Shown here: positions 51,640 through 61,091 of the stretch, one piece after another
Numbering within the stretch: the first letter of the stretch is position 1
Layout: each line of letters starts with the position of its first letter
Source of the DNA: Lachnospiraceae bacterium FE2018
Lineage (GTDB): Bacteria; Bacillota; Clostridia; Lachnospirales; Lachnospiraceae
NCBI GenBank assembly: GCA_000702845.1
Contig: JNKK01000010.1
Coordinates: forward strand, 1-64,000
Reading direction: 5' to 3'
DNA: 64,000 nt
Notes under the pieces: model-generated
The model's database searches: none
Told to the model about the DNA's origin: nothing
Seen by the model: the letters and a program-made list of their open reading frames with translations, nothing else
Translations under genes and position numbers: made by a program

Positions 51640-52983
51640 TCAATACCTTCCGAGCGTCGCTGAATCTTTCGGTTTGTCGGCAAATCTGTCATCCTGACCT
51701 GGAAGAATCGCATTCAGCACGATGCCTACGATGGAAGCAATTGCCAGACCGGAAAGGCTCAGGTTCATAGATCCGATTGAAAATGAAATCGCGCCTGCAG
51801 CCGAGTATTCGATTCCGATCGTCAGACAGAGAATCAGCGCGGCGATAATAACGTTTCTGCTCTGCTGGAAATTCACCTGGTTCTCAACGACATTTCTGAC
51901 ACCGATTGCGGCAATCATTCCATAAAGAATAATTGAGACACCGCCGATGGTTGCCGCCGGCATAGATGTAATAATTGCTGCGAACTTCGGACAGAAGCTC
52001 AGGAGAATCGCATAACCGGCTGCCAGTTCGATGACAAGCGGATCAAAAACCTTTGTCAGCGCCAGAACGCCGGTGTTTTCTCCGTAGGTTGTATTGGCCG
52101 GAGCGCCAAACAGAGAAGCAATTGCCGTCCCGATACCGTCACCGATCAGTGTTCTGTGAAGACCCGGGTCTGCAACGAAATCTTTTCCCACGGTTCCGCC
52201 GATTGCATTAATGTCACCGATATGCTCCATCATCGTTGTCAGCGCGATCGGCAGGATTGAGATGATTGCCGTAATGATCAGACCGCCGTCGGCATTTCCG
52301 CCGAAAAGAGAAAAGACTGTCTTCTCTCCGACAATCGGAAGACCAAACCATGCCGCATCTTTCACTGCAGTGAAATCAACGTTTCCGGTAATTGCCGCAA
52401 CAATATAGGAAGCTAAAACACCGAGCAGGATCGGGATGATTTTGATCATTCCCTTTCCCCAGATGTTGCAGATGATAACAACCGCGATCGCGACCAGTGC
52501 AATGCCCCAGTTCTGATTGCAGTTGTCAATTGCAGAAGGTGCAAGGTGAAGACCTACACACATGATAATCGGACCGGTAACAATCGGCGGGAAGAACCGC
52601 ATTACCTTTTTGCTGCCGTATGCCTTGCAGACAAATGAAAGGATAAGATACATAAGTCCCGCGCACGTAACGCCGAGACATGCATAAACAAGTCCCTGCT
52701 CGGCTGTGTATCCGGAAGAAACTGCCGCCTGTTTTACAATCTCATATCCGCCCAGGAATGCAAAGGAAGAACCGAGAAAGACAGGTACTTTCCGCTGTGT
52801 TACAAAATGCATAAACAACGTTGCAAGCCCTGCAAACAACAGGGTTGTCGAAACGTTCAATCCTGTAATAATCGGAACCAGTACGGTTGCACCAAACATT
52901 GCAAACAAATGCTGAAGTCCGAGAATCAACATTTTCGGCGTGCCGAGACTTCTGGCATCATAAATTGCCTTCTGCTCATTCAT
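51640..52983 (-). CDS. NCS2-family nucleobase permease (uracil/xanthine type)
   Basis: The 447-residue membrane protein has about 12-14 hydrophobic segments and the NCS2 pattern: GLQHLFAMFGATVLVPII near the N-terminus, a substrate-binding region GDINAIGG with EHIGD (ALTTMMEHIGDINAIGG) and NTTYGENTGVLALTKV. These match the uracil permease subgroup (UraA/PyrP), so uracil uptake is the likeliest role, with xanthine possible. It is 30 bases after infA and so probably transcribed with the spc operon. No PyrR-type attenuator is visible between them. Confidence 0.9.
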   Translation of the reverse strand: MNEQKAIYDARSLGTPKMLILGLQHLFAMFGATVLVPIITGLNVSTTLLFAGLATLFMHFVTQRKVPVFLGSSFAFLGGYEIVKQAAVSSGYTAEQGLVYACLGVTCAGLMYLILSFVCKAYGSKKVMRFFPPIVTGPIIMCVGLHLAPSAIDNCNQNWGIALVAIAVVIICNIWGKGMIKIIPILLGVLASYIVAAITGNVDFTAVKDAAWFGLPIVGEKTVFSLFGGNADGGLIITAIISILPIALTTMMEHIGDINAIGGTVGKDFVADPGLHRTLIGDGIGTAIASLFGAPANTTYGENTGVLALTKVFDPLVIELAAGYAILLSFCPKFAAIITSMPAATIGGVSIILYGMIAAIGVRNVVENQVNFQQSRNVIIAALILCLTIGIEYSAAGAISFSIGSMNLSLSGLAIASIVGIVLNAILPGQDDRFADKPKDSATLGRY

Positions 52984-53013
52984 AATAATTGTCAGCTCCT
53001 TACTATATATTTC

Positions 53014-53232
53014 TTATTTGTCGCGCCAGATAATACGGCCTTTGTCCAGATCATACGGGGAAAGTTCCAGTGTGACTTTGTCACCAGGCAAAATTCTGAT
53101 GAAATTCATGCGAAGCTTTCCGCTGATATGTGCAAGCACGACATGCTTGTTTTCGAGTTCTACACGAAACATTGCATTCGGCAGTTTTTCAAGAACAATA
53201 CCTTCTACTTCAATGACGTCTGCCTTTGACAT
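53014..53232 (-). CDS. infA: Translation initiation factor IF-1
   Basis: IF-1 blocks the A site during initiation. The 72-residue OB-fold protein reads [20 protein letters not shown] and ends in [14 protein letters not shown], standard for the family. It follows the KOW gene without a gap and precedes the permease. Confidence 0.98.
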   Translation of the reverse strand: MSKADVIEVEGIVLEKLPNAMFRVELENKHVVLAHISGKLRMNFIRILPGDKVTLELSPYDLDKGRIIWRDK

Positions 53233-53508
53233 CTATCTGTCTCCTCCTTTTTCTCTGTGTCTGATCGCTTTTCTCACTGCTTCATCGCGGATCGTCTCCC
53301 CTTCCGAGATCATAAGCGCAATCACGGGTGCAGTCCGATAATCGACCTGTACATGCTTTCTTTTTTTCTTTTTCGGGTTTTCGATTTTCCGATGGATTCC
53401 GTCGACCAGATACAGCAGTTCCTGATCCGCTTTCCATATCATATACAGCTTCCCGGCGTCATGTCCGGCCAGACTTCTGGCAAACATGCCCTGTCTGATT
53501 TCCTTCAT
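53233..53508 (-). CDS. KOW-domain RNA-binding protein (L14e-like)
   Basis: The 91-residue protein has an N-terminal KOW-type beta-barrel (QGMFARSLAGHDAGKLYMIW, LYLVDGIHRKIENPKKKKRKHVQ), as in eukaryotic/archaeal L14e and L27e. Members of this family regularly sit between map and infA in Firmicutes, so a ribosome- or RNA-related role is likely but unproven. It starts 6 bases after map and ends directly before infA. Confidence 0.9.
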   Translation of the reverse strand: MKEIRQGMFARSLAGHDAGKLYMIWKADQELLYLVDGIHRKIENPKKKKRKHVQVDYRTAPVIALMISEGETIRDEAVRKAIRHREKGGDR

Positions 53509-53514
53509 AACATC

Positions 53515-54282
53515 TTACCCGCTGACCGGACCGGACAGGGTAAGAATTTCCGGATCTCCGTCTGTAATCAGTACAGTGTTCTCGTAATGGGCTGACGGAA
53601 GTCCGTCAGCCGTGACAACCGTCCAGTCATCGTCGAGCCACTCAACTTCCCAGGTTCCCATATTGATCATAGGCTCAATTGCAAGCGTCATGCCGGGACG
53701 AAGGCGAATTCCTCTGCTCCGCACCGCATAATTCGGAATCTGCGGGTCCTCATGCAGTTTCGTACCGATGCCGTGTCCGACAAGATCACGGACAACACCG
53801 TATCCGAATGATTCAGCATACGCTCCGATTGCAGCAGATATTTCGTGCAGGTGATTTCCGGCTCTCGCGTATTTAATCCCTTCAAAAAAAGACTGCCTGG
53901 TCACATCAATCAGCTTCTGAACCTCGGGACTGATTGCGCCGACCGCATAGGTACGCGCCGCATCCGAATGATATCCCTTATAAATCAGACCTGCATCAAG
54001 ACTTACAATATCACCTTCCTGCAGGATCCGCTCATCCTTCGGAATCCCATGAACAACTTCGTCATTCACGGAAACACAGATCGATGCCGGATACCCCTCA
54101 TAGTTTAAAAAATTCGGAATACCGCCGCGCTCACGGATCAGCCGTTCCCCTTCTCTGTCAATATCCTTCGTTGAAATACCGGGATGGATCATTTTACCCA
54201 GTGCATCGTGCACTTCTTCCAGAAGCCGGCACGAAATACGCATCAGCTCAATTTCCCGCCCGCTTTTAATACTTACTGACAT
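53515..54282 (-). CDS. map: Methionine aminopeptidase type I
   Basis: Map removes the N-terminal methionine from new proteins. The 255 residues hold all metal ligands: Asp pair in LDAGLIYKGYHSDAARTYAVG, His in GHGIGTKLHEDP, Glu in LAIEPMINMG and Glu in SAHYENTVLITD. No zinc-finger extension. It follows adk by 12 bases in spc-operon order. Confidence 0.97.
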   Translation of the reverse strand: MSVSIKSGREIELMRISCRLLEEVHDALGKMIHPGISTKDIDREGERLIRERGGIPNFLNYEGYPASICVSVNDEVVHGIPKDERILQEGDIVSLDAGLIYKGYHSDAARTYAVGAISPEVQKLIDVTRQSFFEGIKYARAGNHLHEISAAIGAYAESFGYGVVRDLVGHGIGTKLHEDPQIPNYAVRSRGIRLRPGMTLAIEPMINMGTWEVEWLDDDWTVVTADGLPSAHYENTVLITDGDPEILTLSGPVSG

Positions 54283-54294
54283 CTGTTCTCCAAT

Positions 54295-54936
54295 TTACTT
54301 TAACAGTTCCTTTATCTGTTCAAAAATCACATCAATATCCTGTGTACCGTCCAGTTCCTTCAGCACGCCGGCCTCTGTGTAGTAGCTGATCAGCGGCTGT
54401 GTCTGTTCATGATAAACATCCAGACGTTTCTGTACCGTTTCAGGTTTGTCATCATCGCGCAGAACCAGTTCACCGCCGCATGCATCGCAAACGTTCTCTG
54501 TCTTGGGCGGATTGTACTTAATGTGATAGGTCGCACCGCAGCCGAGGCAGGCACGGCGGCCGGACATACGTGTGACAATGTTCTCATCCGGAACTTCAAT
54601 ATCAATTGCAAAATCGATCGCTTCACCGCGTGCCTTCAGCGCTTCTGTGAGCGCTTCCGCCTGCGGAATCGTGCGCGGGAAACCATCAAGAACGTAACCG
54701 TTCTTTGCGTCATCCTGTGCAATTCTGTCTACGACAAGATCACAGGTAAGCGAATCCGGAACCAGCAGCCCCTGATCCATATACTCTTTTGCCTTCTTAC
54801 CCAGTTCCGTGCCGTTCTTGATGTTGCTGCGGAAGATATCGCCTGTTGAAATATGCGGGATCTGATATTCCGAAGCAATCATTTTTGCCTGTGTACCTTT
54901 TCCTGCGCCCGGTGCGCCAAGCATAATTATTCTCAT
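54295..54936 (-). CDS. adk: Adenylate kinase, zinc-containing long form
   Basis: Adk interconverts AMP, ADP and ATP. P-loop GAPGAGKGTQAKMI, the AMP-binding STGDIFRSNI, DGFPRTIPQAEAL and a LID domain with CLGCG and CDACGG, which should bind structural zinc as in Gram-positive adenylate kinases. 213 residues. It follows secY by 59 bases. Confidence 0.98.
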   Translation of the reverse strand: MRIIMLGAPGAGKGTQAKMIASEYQIPHISTGDIFRSNIKNGTELGKKAKEYMDQGLLVPDSLTCDLVVDRIAQDDAKNGYVLDGFPRTIPQAEALTEALKARGEAIDFAIDIEVPDENIVTRMSGRRACLGCGATYHIKYNPPKTENVCDACGGELVLRDDDKPETVQKRLDVYHEQTQPLISYYTEAGVLKELDGTQDIDVIFEQIKELLK

Positions 54937-54995
54937 CTGAAACTCCTTCTAACATGACGAGAAGGCTGTGGTGCTGCCGCACCACAACCTGTTAT

Positions 54996-56312
54996 TTAAG
55001 CACCAAGAAATCCCTTATAGTTTCTGACCAGCATCATAGACTCGATCTGTTTCAGTGTCTCCAGAATTACAGACACAATAATGATCAGACTGGTGCCGCC
55101 GAAGGACACATCCGCATTAAACAGACCATTGAAGATATGCGGGATGATTGCTACAATTACCAGTCCCACCGCGCCGATGAAGATAATGTACTTCAGCACG
55201 TTCTTCAGATAATCCTCTGTTGCCTTGCCGGGACGGATACCCGGAATAAAACCGCCGGATTTCTTCATGTTGTCTGCAACTTCCATCGGATTAAATGTGA
55301 TCGACGTATAGAAGTATGCAAAGAATACAACCAACAGTATGTAGATCAGTACACCGATGGATGAGAGCCAGTCTGATTTGTTAAACCAGTGGCTGGAACT
55401 CAGCATGTTTATGATCTTTCCGCCGACACCTGCCGGGGATTTTCCTGTCATGGTCACGATAATGCCCGGGAAGGACATAATCGATGACGCAAAGATGATC
55501 GGGATAACACCGCCGGTGTTAACCTTCAGCGGAATATGTGAAGCCTGTCCGCCTACAAGACGACGTCCGACCATCTTCTGTGAATACTGGACAGGGATTC
55601 TCCGTTCTGCGCCATTCAGAATCAGAGTCAGTACAACCACGCCGAGAATTACAGCAATGATGATAACCCATGCCAGTGTCGCACGTGCAACGGTTTTTCC
55701 CTGTACGAAGTTTTCATACAACGTAACCATGTCAATCGGTACACGTGACAGAATGTTGATCAGCAGGACCATTGAGATACCATTGCCGATACCTTTCTCA
55801 TTGATCTGCTCACCAAACCACATCAACAATGTAGATCCTGCAGTCAGAGCTGTAACGACAACAATTACATTAATCGCATTCATGTTTGTGATCAGACCGC
55901 GGTTACCAAATCCGATACACATTGCGATTGACTCAAACAGGGAAAGACCAACTGTCAGAATACGCGTAATCGCTGTCAGTTTTTTTCTTCCGTCCTCACC
56001 GTCACGATGCATTTCCTCCAGCTGCGGAATCGCAATTGTGAGCAGCTGAACGATAATGGAAGCAGTGATATACGGAGTAATACTCAACGCCAGGATCGAA
56101 AAGCTGGAGAAACCGCCGCCCGTGAAAGCATTCAGAAAATTAAATGCATCATTTGCATTATTTCCTTCAAAATAGCTCTTGAAGAATTCTGAATTAACAC
56201 CCGGTACCGGGATCTGTGATCCCAGACGGATGATGACCAGCATAAACAGAACATACATAATTCTGCGGCGGATCTCCTGGATGCGCAATGCATCTCGCAA
56301 TATCTTAAACAT
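54996..56312 (-). CDS. secY: Protein translocase subunit SecY
   Basis: SecY is the channel of the Sec translocon. The 438-residue protein has ten membrane helices, with the plug and gate region near QIPVPGVNSEFF, the ERRIPVQYSQKMVGRR cytosolic loop and the SGGFIPGIRPGKATEDYL loop. Its AUG overlaps the rplO stop (TAATG), so translation is coupled. Confidence 0.98.
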   Translation of the reverse strand: MFKILRDALRIQEIRRRIMYVLFMLVIIRLGSQIPVPGVNSEFFKSYFEGNNANDAFNFLNAFTGGGFSSFSILALSITPYITASIIVQLLTIAIPQLEEMHRDGEDGRKKLTAITRILTVGLSLFESIAMCIGFGNRGLITNMNAINVIVVVTALTAGSTLLMWFGEQINEKGIGNGISMVLLINILSRVPIDMVTLYENFVQGKTVARATLAWVIIIAVILGVVVLTLILNGAERRIPVQYSQKMVGRRLVGGQASHIPLKVNTGGVIPIIFASSIMSFPGIIVTMTGKSPAGVGGKIINMLSSSHWFNKSDWLSSIGVLIYILLVVFFAYFYTSITFNPMEVADNMKKSGGFIPGIRPGKATEDYLKNVLKYIIFIGAVGLVIVAIIPHIFNGLFNADVSFGGTSLIIIVSVILETLKQIESMMLVRNYKGFLGA

Positions 56313-56752
56313 TAGACTACCTCAGCTGTACCGCCTGCTGCCTCAATTTTAGCTTTTGCGCCCTCGCTGAATGCAGTTGCCTTGACATTCAGCTTCTTTG
56401 TCAGTTCCCCGTTGCCGAGAATCTTGACACCGTCGCGCGGATTGGAAACCAGTCCGCTGGCGATCATTGCGCCGATTGTAACCTCAGCGCCCTCTTCAAA
56501 GCGATTCAGCTCAGCGACATTAATTCCAACGATCTCTTTGGAATTTCTGCACTTGAATCCACGCTTCGGAAGACGTCTGTACAGAGGCATCTGTCCGCCT
56601 TCAAATCCCGGACGCGGAGCACCTGAACGGGCTTTCTGACCCTTGTGGCCCTTGCCTGCAGTTTTACCATTTCCTGAACCGTGACCGCGGCCTCTGCGGA
56701 AATTTCCGCTGTGGACGGATCCTTCAGCCGGATGTAAATTTGATAAATCCAT
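56312..56752 (-). CDS. rplO: 50S ribosomal protein L15
   Basis: The 146-residue protein opens [20 protein letters not shown], with the Gly/Lys-rich tail [20 protein letters not shown] that enters 23S rRNA and the family stretch [15 protein letters not shown]. The start at 56752 has AGGAGG-like GGATACC context; the longer frame upstream is not conserved. It follows rpmD by 19 bases. Confidence 0.97.
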   Translation of the reverse strand: MDLSNLHPAEGSVHSGNFRRGRGHGSGNGKTAGKGHKGQKARSGAPRPGFEGGQMPLYRRLPKRGFKCRNSKEIVGINVAELNRFEEGAEVTIGAMIASGLVSNPRDGVKILGNGELTKKLNVKATAFSEGAKAKIEAAGGTAEVV

Positions 56753-56771
56753 TCTGGTATCCTCCTTACTA

Positions 56772-56957
56772 TTATGCCTCTTCAACCTTGAGGAGATATC
56801 CGACCTGTCTGATGATGCCGCGTGTTGCGTCATTGTCGGGAAGCTCCACTGTCTTGTTTAACTTGCGAAGACCGATGCCCTCGATAATCTTTTTGTGCTT
56901 TGCGACACAGCCGATTGTCGATTTCACCAGGGTCACTTTTAATGTTTTATCAGCCAT
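56772..56957 (-). CDS. rpmD: 50S ribosomal protein L30
   Basis: A 61-residue protein with [20 protein letters not shown] and [13 protein letters not shown], the bacterial short L30 form. It lies between rpsE and rplO with 15 and 19 bases. Confidence 0.97.
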   Translation of the reverse strand: MADKTLKVTLVKSTIGCVAKHKKIIEGIGLRKLNKTVELPDNDATRGIIRQVGYLLKVEEA

Positions 56958-56972
56958 CTTCGTATCTCCTCC

Positions 56973-57482
56973 TTAGCCTATGATCTCTTCGACGGATTTT
57001 CCGCGAAGTCTCGCAACTTCTTCAGGAGTCTTCAGCTGTGAAAGGCCGTTAATCGTTGCGAGAACGACATTCTGCTTATTCTTGGATCCAAGCGATTTTG
57101 TACGAATGTTCGTGATGCCGGCAAGCTCTGCCACGGCACGAACCGGACCGCCTGCGATCACACCGGTACCTTCCGGAGCCTTCTTCATCAGAACGCTTGC
57201 GCTGCCATACTTTCCGATAAAGTCATGAGAGATACTGTGATTCTCATCCAGTGCAACTGTAACGAGCTTCTTCATGGCATCTTCTTTGCCCTTGCGGATT
57301 GCTTCCGGAATTTCAGTTGCTTTTCCAAGTCCGGCACCAACATGTCCGTTCTTGTCGCCAACAACGACCAGTGCTGTGAAGCGCATGTTACGTCCGCCCT
57401 TAACGACCTTCGTGACGCGCTTGATGGCAACTACTTTTTCCTCCAGCTCTAACTGGCTGGCATCAATAATTACGTGTCTCAT
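56973..57482 (-). CDS. rpsE: 30S ribosomal protein S5
   Basis: S5 helps decoding accuracy. The 169-residue protein has the S5 N-domain ([40 protein letters not shown]) and the C-domain ([19 protein letters not shown]). It follows rplR by 17 bases. Confidence 0.98.
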   Translation of the reverse strand: MRHVIIDASQLELEEKVVAIKRVTKVVKGGRNMRFTALVVVGDKNGHVGAGLGKATEIPEAIRKGKEDAMKKLVTVALDENHSISHDFIGKYGSASVLMKKAPEGTGVIAGGPVRAVAELAGITNIRTKSLGSKNKQNVVLATINGLSQLKTPEEVARLRGKSVEEIIG

Positions 57483-57499
57483 GCGTTCTTCTCCTTACC

Positions 57500-57862
57500 T
57501 TAGAATTTCAGTCCGGCTTCACGCGCTGCATCTGCAACCGCCTGAACCCTGCCGTGATAAATGTAGCCGCCTCTGTCAAAAACAACCTCTGTGATGCCGG
57601 CTTCGATCGCTTTTTTACCAATCTGCTCGCCAAGTGCTGCAGCTGCAGCGACATCATTTGTCTTCTCCAGGTCATTCTTCAACTGAAGAGTGGATGCGGA
57701 TACAAGTGTATGGCCGACTGAATCATCTATGATCTGCGCATACATATGCTTGTTGCTGCGGAACACAGCAAGACGCGGTCTGGCAGATGTACCGGCGAGA
57801 TGATGACGCATTCTCCAGTGCTTTTTCTGACGAATCTCAGCTTTCGATGCTTTTTTAATCAT
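57500..57862 (-). CDS. rplR: 50S ribosomal protein L18
   Basis: L18 carries 5S rRNA into the large subunit with L5. The 120 residues include [40 protein letters not shown] and [20 protein letters not shown]. It follows rplF by 17 bases. Confidence 0.98.
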   Translation of the reverse strand: MIKKASKAEIRQKKHWRMRHHLAGTSARPRLAVFRSNKHMYAQIIDDSVGHTLVSASTLQLKNDLEKTNDVAAAAALGEQIGKKAIEAGITEVVFDRGGYIYHGRVQAVADAAREAGLKF

Positions 57863-57879
57863 AACTCTCTCCTCCTGCC

Positions 57880-58419
57880 TTACTTCGCACCAGTCTTACC
57901 GACTTTGCGTTTGATGACTTCATCACTGTACTTGATGCCCTTGCCCTTATAGGGTTCCGGAGCTCTCTTCTCACGGATCTCGGCTGCATACTGTCCAACC
58001 TTCTCCTTGCTGATTCCCTTTACAGTGATCTTGTTGCCCTCAACGACTGTCTCAAGGCCTTCCGGATCTTCCATCTCGATCGGATGAGAGTAACCAAGGT
58101 TCAGTGTCAGTTTCTTTCCGCTCTTTGCAGCACGGTAACCGACGCCGTTAATCTCAAGAACTTTCTGATAGCCCTTGCTGACGCCCTCAACCATGTTTGC
58201 AATCAGGGATCTGGTCAGGCCGTGAAGTGATTTCATACGCTTCAGATCATTCGGTCTGCTGACGATGATCTGGCCGTCTTCCAGCTTAATATCCATCTCG
58301 GCCGGGAGCACACGCTGAAGTGTTCCAAGCGGTCCCTTAACCGTAACATCATTTCCTGCTTTAATATCAACCGTTACACCATCCGGAACGGCAACAGGCA
58401 TTCTGCCAACTCGTGACAT
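57880..58419 (-). CDS. rplF: 50S ribosomal protein L6
   Basis: L6 lies near the factor-binding site. The 179-residue protein has two L6 repeats and the C-terminal signature [16 protein letters not shown]. The AUG at 58419 has GGAGG (58429-58433) nine bases upstream. Unusually for the spc operon, 284 noncoding bases with strong secondary structure separate it from rpsH. Confidence 0.97.
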   Translation of the reverse strand: MSRVGRMPVAVPDGVTVDIKAGNDVTVKGPLGTLQRVLPAEMDIKLEDGQIIVSRPNDLKRMKSLHGLTRSLIANMVEGVSKGYQKVLEINGVGYRAAKSGKKLTLNLGYSHPIEMEDPEGLETVVEGNKITVKGISKEKVGQYAAEIREKRAPEPYKGKGIKYSDEVIKRKVGKTGAK

Positions 58420-58450
58420 TTTTAGTTTCCTCCATTAACTTAAATTCTCG

Positions 58451-58471
58451 GAGTTTCCTTTGCGGAAACTC
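58451..58471 (-). promoter_or_regulatory. Perfect hairpin just upstream of the rplF ribosome binding site
   Basis: GAGTTTCC (58451-58458) and GGAAACTC (58464-58471) form an 8-bp stem with a 5-base loop, and flanking TAACT/AGTTA can extend it. No U-tract follows. It could protect the mRNA or shape access to the rplF start. Confidence 0.55.
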
Positions 58472-58508
58472 TGTTTTCAGTTAGTTCAATGTATTATTTA
58501 CGGCAATC

Positions 58509-58692
58509 AAAACCTCGAGCGAGATTCATCATGATTTGAGAAAAACCATTGGACAGGAAAATTCAACGAGATCCAGTTCTTAGAATGTTCTTACTGAGGA
58601 AGGCGCTTCCTGACTAAGTTAGAACATCTTAGAAATTAGCTCGGGGGATTTTCCCCTGGTTTTGATCAAATCATATGAATCGAGTGAGTTTT
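58509..58692. repeat. 184-bp imperfect inverted-repeat element between rpsH and rplF
   Basis: Arms of 40 and 36 bases (58509-58548 and 58657-58692) are complementary with only small bulges; shared blocks are AAAAC, ATTCAT, ATGATTTGA and AAAACCA. The 108-base centre contains a second stem of about 18 pairs (58577-58634: TTCTTAGAATGTTCTTACT against AGTTAGAACATCTTAGAA), capped by AGGAAG/CTTCCT, and a GGGGATTTTCCCC hairpin (58643-58656). No coding frame, no U-tract. Either a MITE-like mobile remnant or a structured RNA transcribed with the ribosomal operon. Confidence 0.7.
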
Positions 58693-58703
58693 CTCAGCCT
58701 TCA

Positions 58704-59105
58704 TTACCATACAAACGCAAGAACCTCTCCGCCTACCTGAAGCTTTCTTGCTTCCTTATCGGTAATAACGCCCTTGTTTGTGGAAAGGATTGCGATGCCA
58801 AGTCCGCCGAGAACCTTCGGCAGTTCATCCTTGTTTACGTATACACGCAGACCCGGTTTGGAAATGCGCTTTAGACCTGTGATAATCTTTTCGTTCTTGT
58901 CAGCGCCGTATTTCAGCGTAACATGAATGCTCTTAAACGGGCCGTCATCAACCAGATCGTATTTGGTGATATATCCTTCGTTGACCAGAATGTCAGCGAT
59001 TGCAATCTTCATTCTGGAAGCAGGAATATCTACAGTGTCATGCTTTGCAGCGTTGGCATTACGAATTCTTGTAAGCATATCTGCGATCGGATCGCTCATT
59101 GACAT
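58704..59105 (-). CDS. rpsH: 30S ribosomal protein S8
   Basis: S8 is a primary 16S-binding protein, and in E. coli represses the spc operon by binding its mRNA. The 133 residues show [40 protein letters not shown] and the C-terminal [20 protein letters not shown]. The structured 184-bp element begins right after its stop. Confidence 0.97.
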   Translation of the reverse strand: MSMSDPIADMLTRIRNANAAKHDTVDIPASRMKIAIADILVNEGYITKYDLVDDGPFKSIHVTLKYGADKNEKIITGLKRISKPGLRVYVNKDELPKVLGGLGIAILSTNKGVITDKEARKLQVGGEVLAFVW

Positions 59106-59129
59106 GATTGTTTCCTCCTTATTTTCTAA

Positions 59130-59315
59130 TTACCAGCTGGCCTTCTTAACGCCCGGGATCTGGCCCTTATATGCTAACTCGCGGAAACAAATACGGCAGA
59201 TTCCGTATTTTCTCAGATACGCATGCGGACGGCCGCAGATTCTGCAGCGGCTGTACTCTCTGGTGGAGAATTTAGCCGGACGCTGCTGTTTGATCTTCAT
59301 TGCTTTCTTAGCCAT
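59130..59315 (-). CDS. rpsN: 30S ribosomal protein S14, zinc-binding type Z
   Basis: The 61-residue short form with [20 protein letters not shown], four Cys that bind zinc. This C+ S14 sits in the spc operon between rplE and rpsH, as in other Gram-positives. Confidence 0.98.
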   Translation of the reverse strand: MAKKAMKIKQQRPAKFSTREYSRCRICGRPHAYLRKYGICRICFRELAYKGQIPGVKKASW

Positions 59316-59333
59316 GAATAAATTCCTCCTCTA

Positions 59334-59873
59334 TTACTTGGCAAACGGCATGCCAAACAGTGACAGTAATTCACGCGCCTCTTCATCCGTGTTCGCAGTT
59401 GTGACAAAGATGATGTCCATTCCGCGTACTTTGTCGATCTTATCATACTCGATCTCCGGGAAGATCAGCTGCTCTTTGATACCAACCGCATAGTTTCCTC
59501 TTCCGTCAAAGGAATTCGGATTGATTCCGCGGAAGTCACGGACACGCGGCAGAGACAGGTTGATCAGGCGGTCTGCGAAGTCATACATACGCTCGCCGCG
59601 CAGTGTGACCTTGCATCCGATCGGCATGCCTTCACGCAGCTTGAAGTTTGCGATAGACTTCTTTGCCTTTGTAATGATCGGCTTCTGTCCGGTGATTTTC
59701 TCCAGATCAGCGCAGGCAGCATCCAGAACCTTGGCATTCTCTTTTGCCTCGCCAACGCCGATGTTGACTACGATCTTCTCCAGCTTCGGAACCTGCATGA
59801 TGTTCTCATAGCCGAATTTATTTTTCATCGCCGCAACGATCTCGTTCTTGTATAAATCTTTATATCTGCTCAA
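59334..59873 (-). CDS. rplE: 50S ribosomal protein L5
   Basis: L5 binds 5S rRNA and contacts P-site tRNA. The 179 residues include [40 protein letters not shown] and [20 protein letters not shown]. It follows rplX by 17 bases. Confidence 0.98.
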   Translation of the reverse strand: MSRYKDLYKNEIVAAMKNKFGYENIMQVPKLEKIVVNIGVGEAKENAKVLDAACADLEKITGQKPIITKAKKSIANFKLREGMPIGCKVTLRGERMYDFADRLINLSLPRVRDFRGINPNSFDGRGNYAVGIKEQLIFPEIEYDKIDKVRGMDIIFVTTANTDEEARELLSLFGMPFAK

Positions 59874-59890
59874 CTCTTACGCCTCCTCTT

Positions 59891-60199
59891 TCAATCCAGA
59901 ACGTCGCCGGTCTTTCTGGCAACGCGGACCTTCTTGTCACCGTCCATCTTATATCCGATGCGGGTAACCTGTCCTTTGTGGAGATACATGACGTTCGATA
60001 CATCGATCGGCGCTTCTTTCTGAATCAGACCGCCCTGCTGGTTCATAGCATTCGGCTTCTGACTCTTTGTAACCATATTGATGTTCTCAACGATCACCTT
60101 ATGGTTCTTTGCGTCTACAGAGAGCACCTTGCCTTCTTTGTCTTTATCTTTGCCGGCGATGACTCTTACGGTATCGCCTTTTTTGATTTTCATTGACAT
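59891..60199 (-). CDS. rplX: 50S ribosomal protein L24
   Basis: L24 starts assembly of the large subunit. The 102-residue KOW protein begins [20 protein letters not shown] (with MS before it) and contains [20 protein letters not shown] and [17 protein letters not shown]. An AUG two codons later is an alternative start. Confidence 0.97.
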   Translation of the reverse strand: MSMKIKKGDTVRVIAGKDKDKEGKVLSVDAKNHKVIVENINMVTKSQKPNAMNQQGGLIQKEAPIDVSNVMYLHKGQVTRIGYKMDGDKKVRVARKTGDVLD

Positions 60200-60210
60200 T
60201 GTCCAGCCTC

Positions 60211-60579
60211 CTATAATACTTCCGGAGCCAGAGAAACGATCTTCATGAACTTCTTCTCACGAAGTTCTCTTGCTACCGGCCCAAAAATACGGGTTCCGCG
60301 CGGTGTATTGTCGTCCTTGAGAATGACAGCTGCATTCTCATCGAAGCGGATGTAGGAACCATCCTGTCTTCTTGCGCCTTTAACCGTACGTACAACAACA
60401 GCCTTCACAACATCACCTTTCTTAACAACGCCGCCAGGTGTTGCCACTTTAACGGTCGCAGTAATGATGTCACCAATGTTCGCATATCTTCTGGTGGATC
60501 CGCCCATAACACGGATGCAGAGAATCTCTTTTGCACCGGTATTATCGGCAACTCTGAGTCTGCTTTCCTGCTGAATCAT
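60211..60579 (-). CDS. rplN: 50S ribosomal protein L14
   Basis: The 122-residue protein [20 protein letters not shown], with [20 protein letters not shown] and [20 protein letters not shown], matches L14 fully. It lies at the subunit interface near L19. Confidence 0.98.
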   Translation of the reverse strand: MIQQESRLRVADNTGAKEILCIRVMGGSTRRYANIGDIITATVKVATPGGVVKKGDVVKAVVVRTVKGARRQDGSYIRFDENAAVILKDDNTPRGTRIFGPVARELREKKFMKIVSLAPEVL

Positions 60580-60609
60580 GCTGGTATTCCTCCTTTGGCT
60601 TTTATTCCA

Positions 60610-60873
60610 TTATTTCGCACGTGCAATAACTTCCACCAGTCTCCATCTTTTGTCTTTGGAAAGCGGTCTTGTCTCCATGACGCGGACGGTGTCGCCGATA
60701 CCGCACTCATTTTTCTCATCATGTGCTTTTAATTTGTATGTTCTCTTTACGATCTTTTTGTAAAGCGGATGTTTCACGTGGTCTTCGATCGCAACGACAA
60801 TTGTCTTATCCATTTTATCGCTGACAACTCTGCCGACACGTGTTTTTCTCAGATTTCTTTCTTCCACGATCAT
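60610..60873 (-). CDS. rpsQ: 30S ribosomal protein S17
   Basis: An 87-residue OB-fold protein: [56 protein letters not shown] 16S primary binder. It follows rpmC by 8 bases. Confidence 0.98.
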   Translation of the reverse strand: MIVEERNLRKTRVGRVVSDKMDKTIVVAIEDHVKHPLYKKIVKRTYKLKAHDEKNECGIGDTVRVMETRPLSKDKRWRLVEVIARAK

Positions 60874-60881
60874 TCTCCTTA

Positions 60882-61091
60882 TTAATTCGCTGATTTTTCG
60901 GCAGTAGCCAGTACAGTTGAAATACGCGCGATGTTCTTGCGTACCTCTTTAATTCTGCTGGTGTTGTCCAGCTGATTGGTCGCATTCTGGAATCTCAGGT
61001 TGAAGAGTTCCTTCTTTGCAGCTACAAGTTCGCTCTTAAGCTCAGCTGCTGATTTCGCTCTCAGATCATCTACATATGCTTTTGTTTTCAT
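60882..61091 (-). CDS. rpmC: 50S ribosomal protein L29
   Basis: A 69-residue helical protein with the family stretch [20 protein letters not shown]. Its AUG overlaps the rplP stop by 4 bases (ATGA), so translation is coupled. It lies at the tunnel exit near L23. Confidence 0.98.
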   Translation of the reverse strand: MKTKAYVDDLRAKSAAELKSELVAAKKELFNLRFQNATNQLDNTSRIKEVRKNIARISTVLATAEKSAN

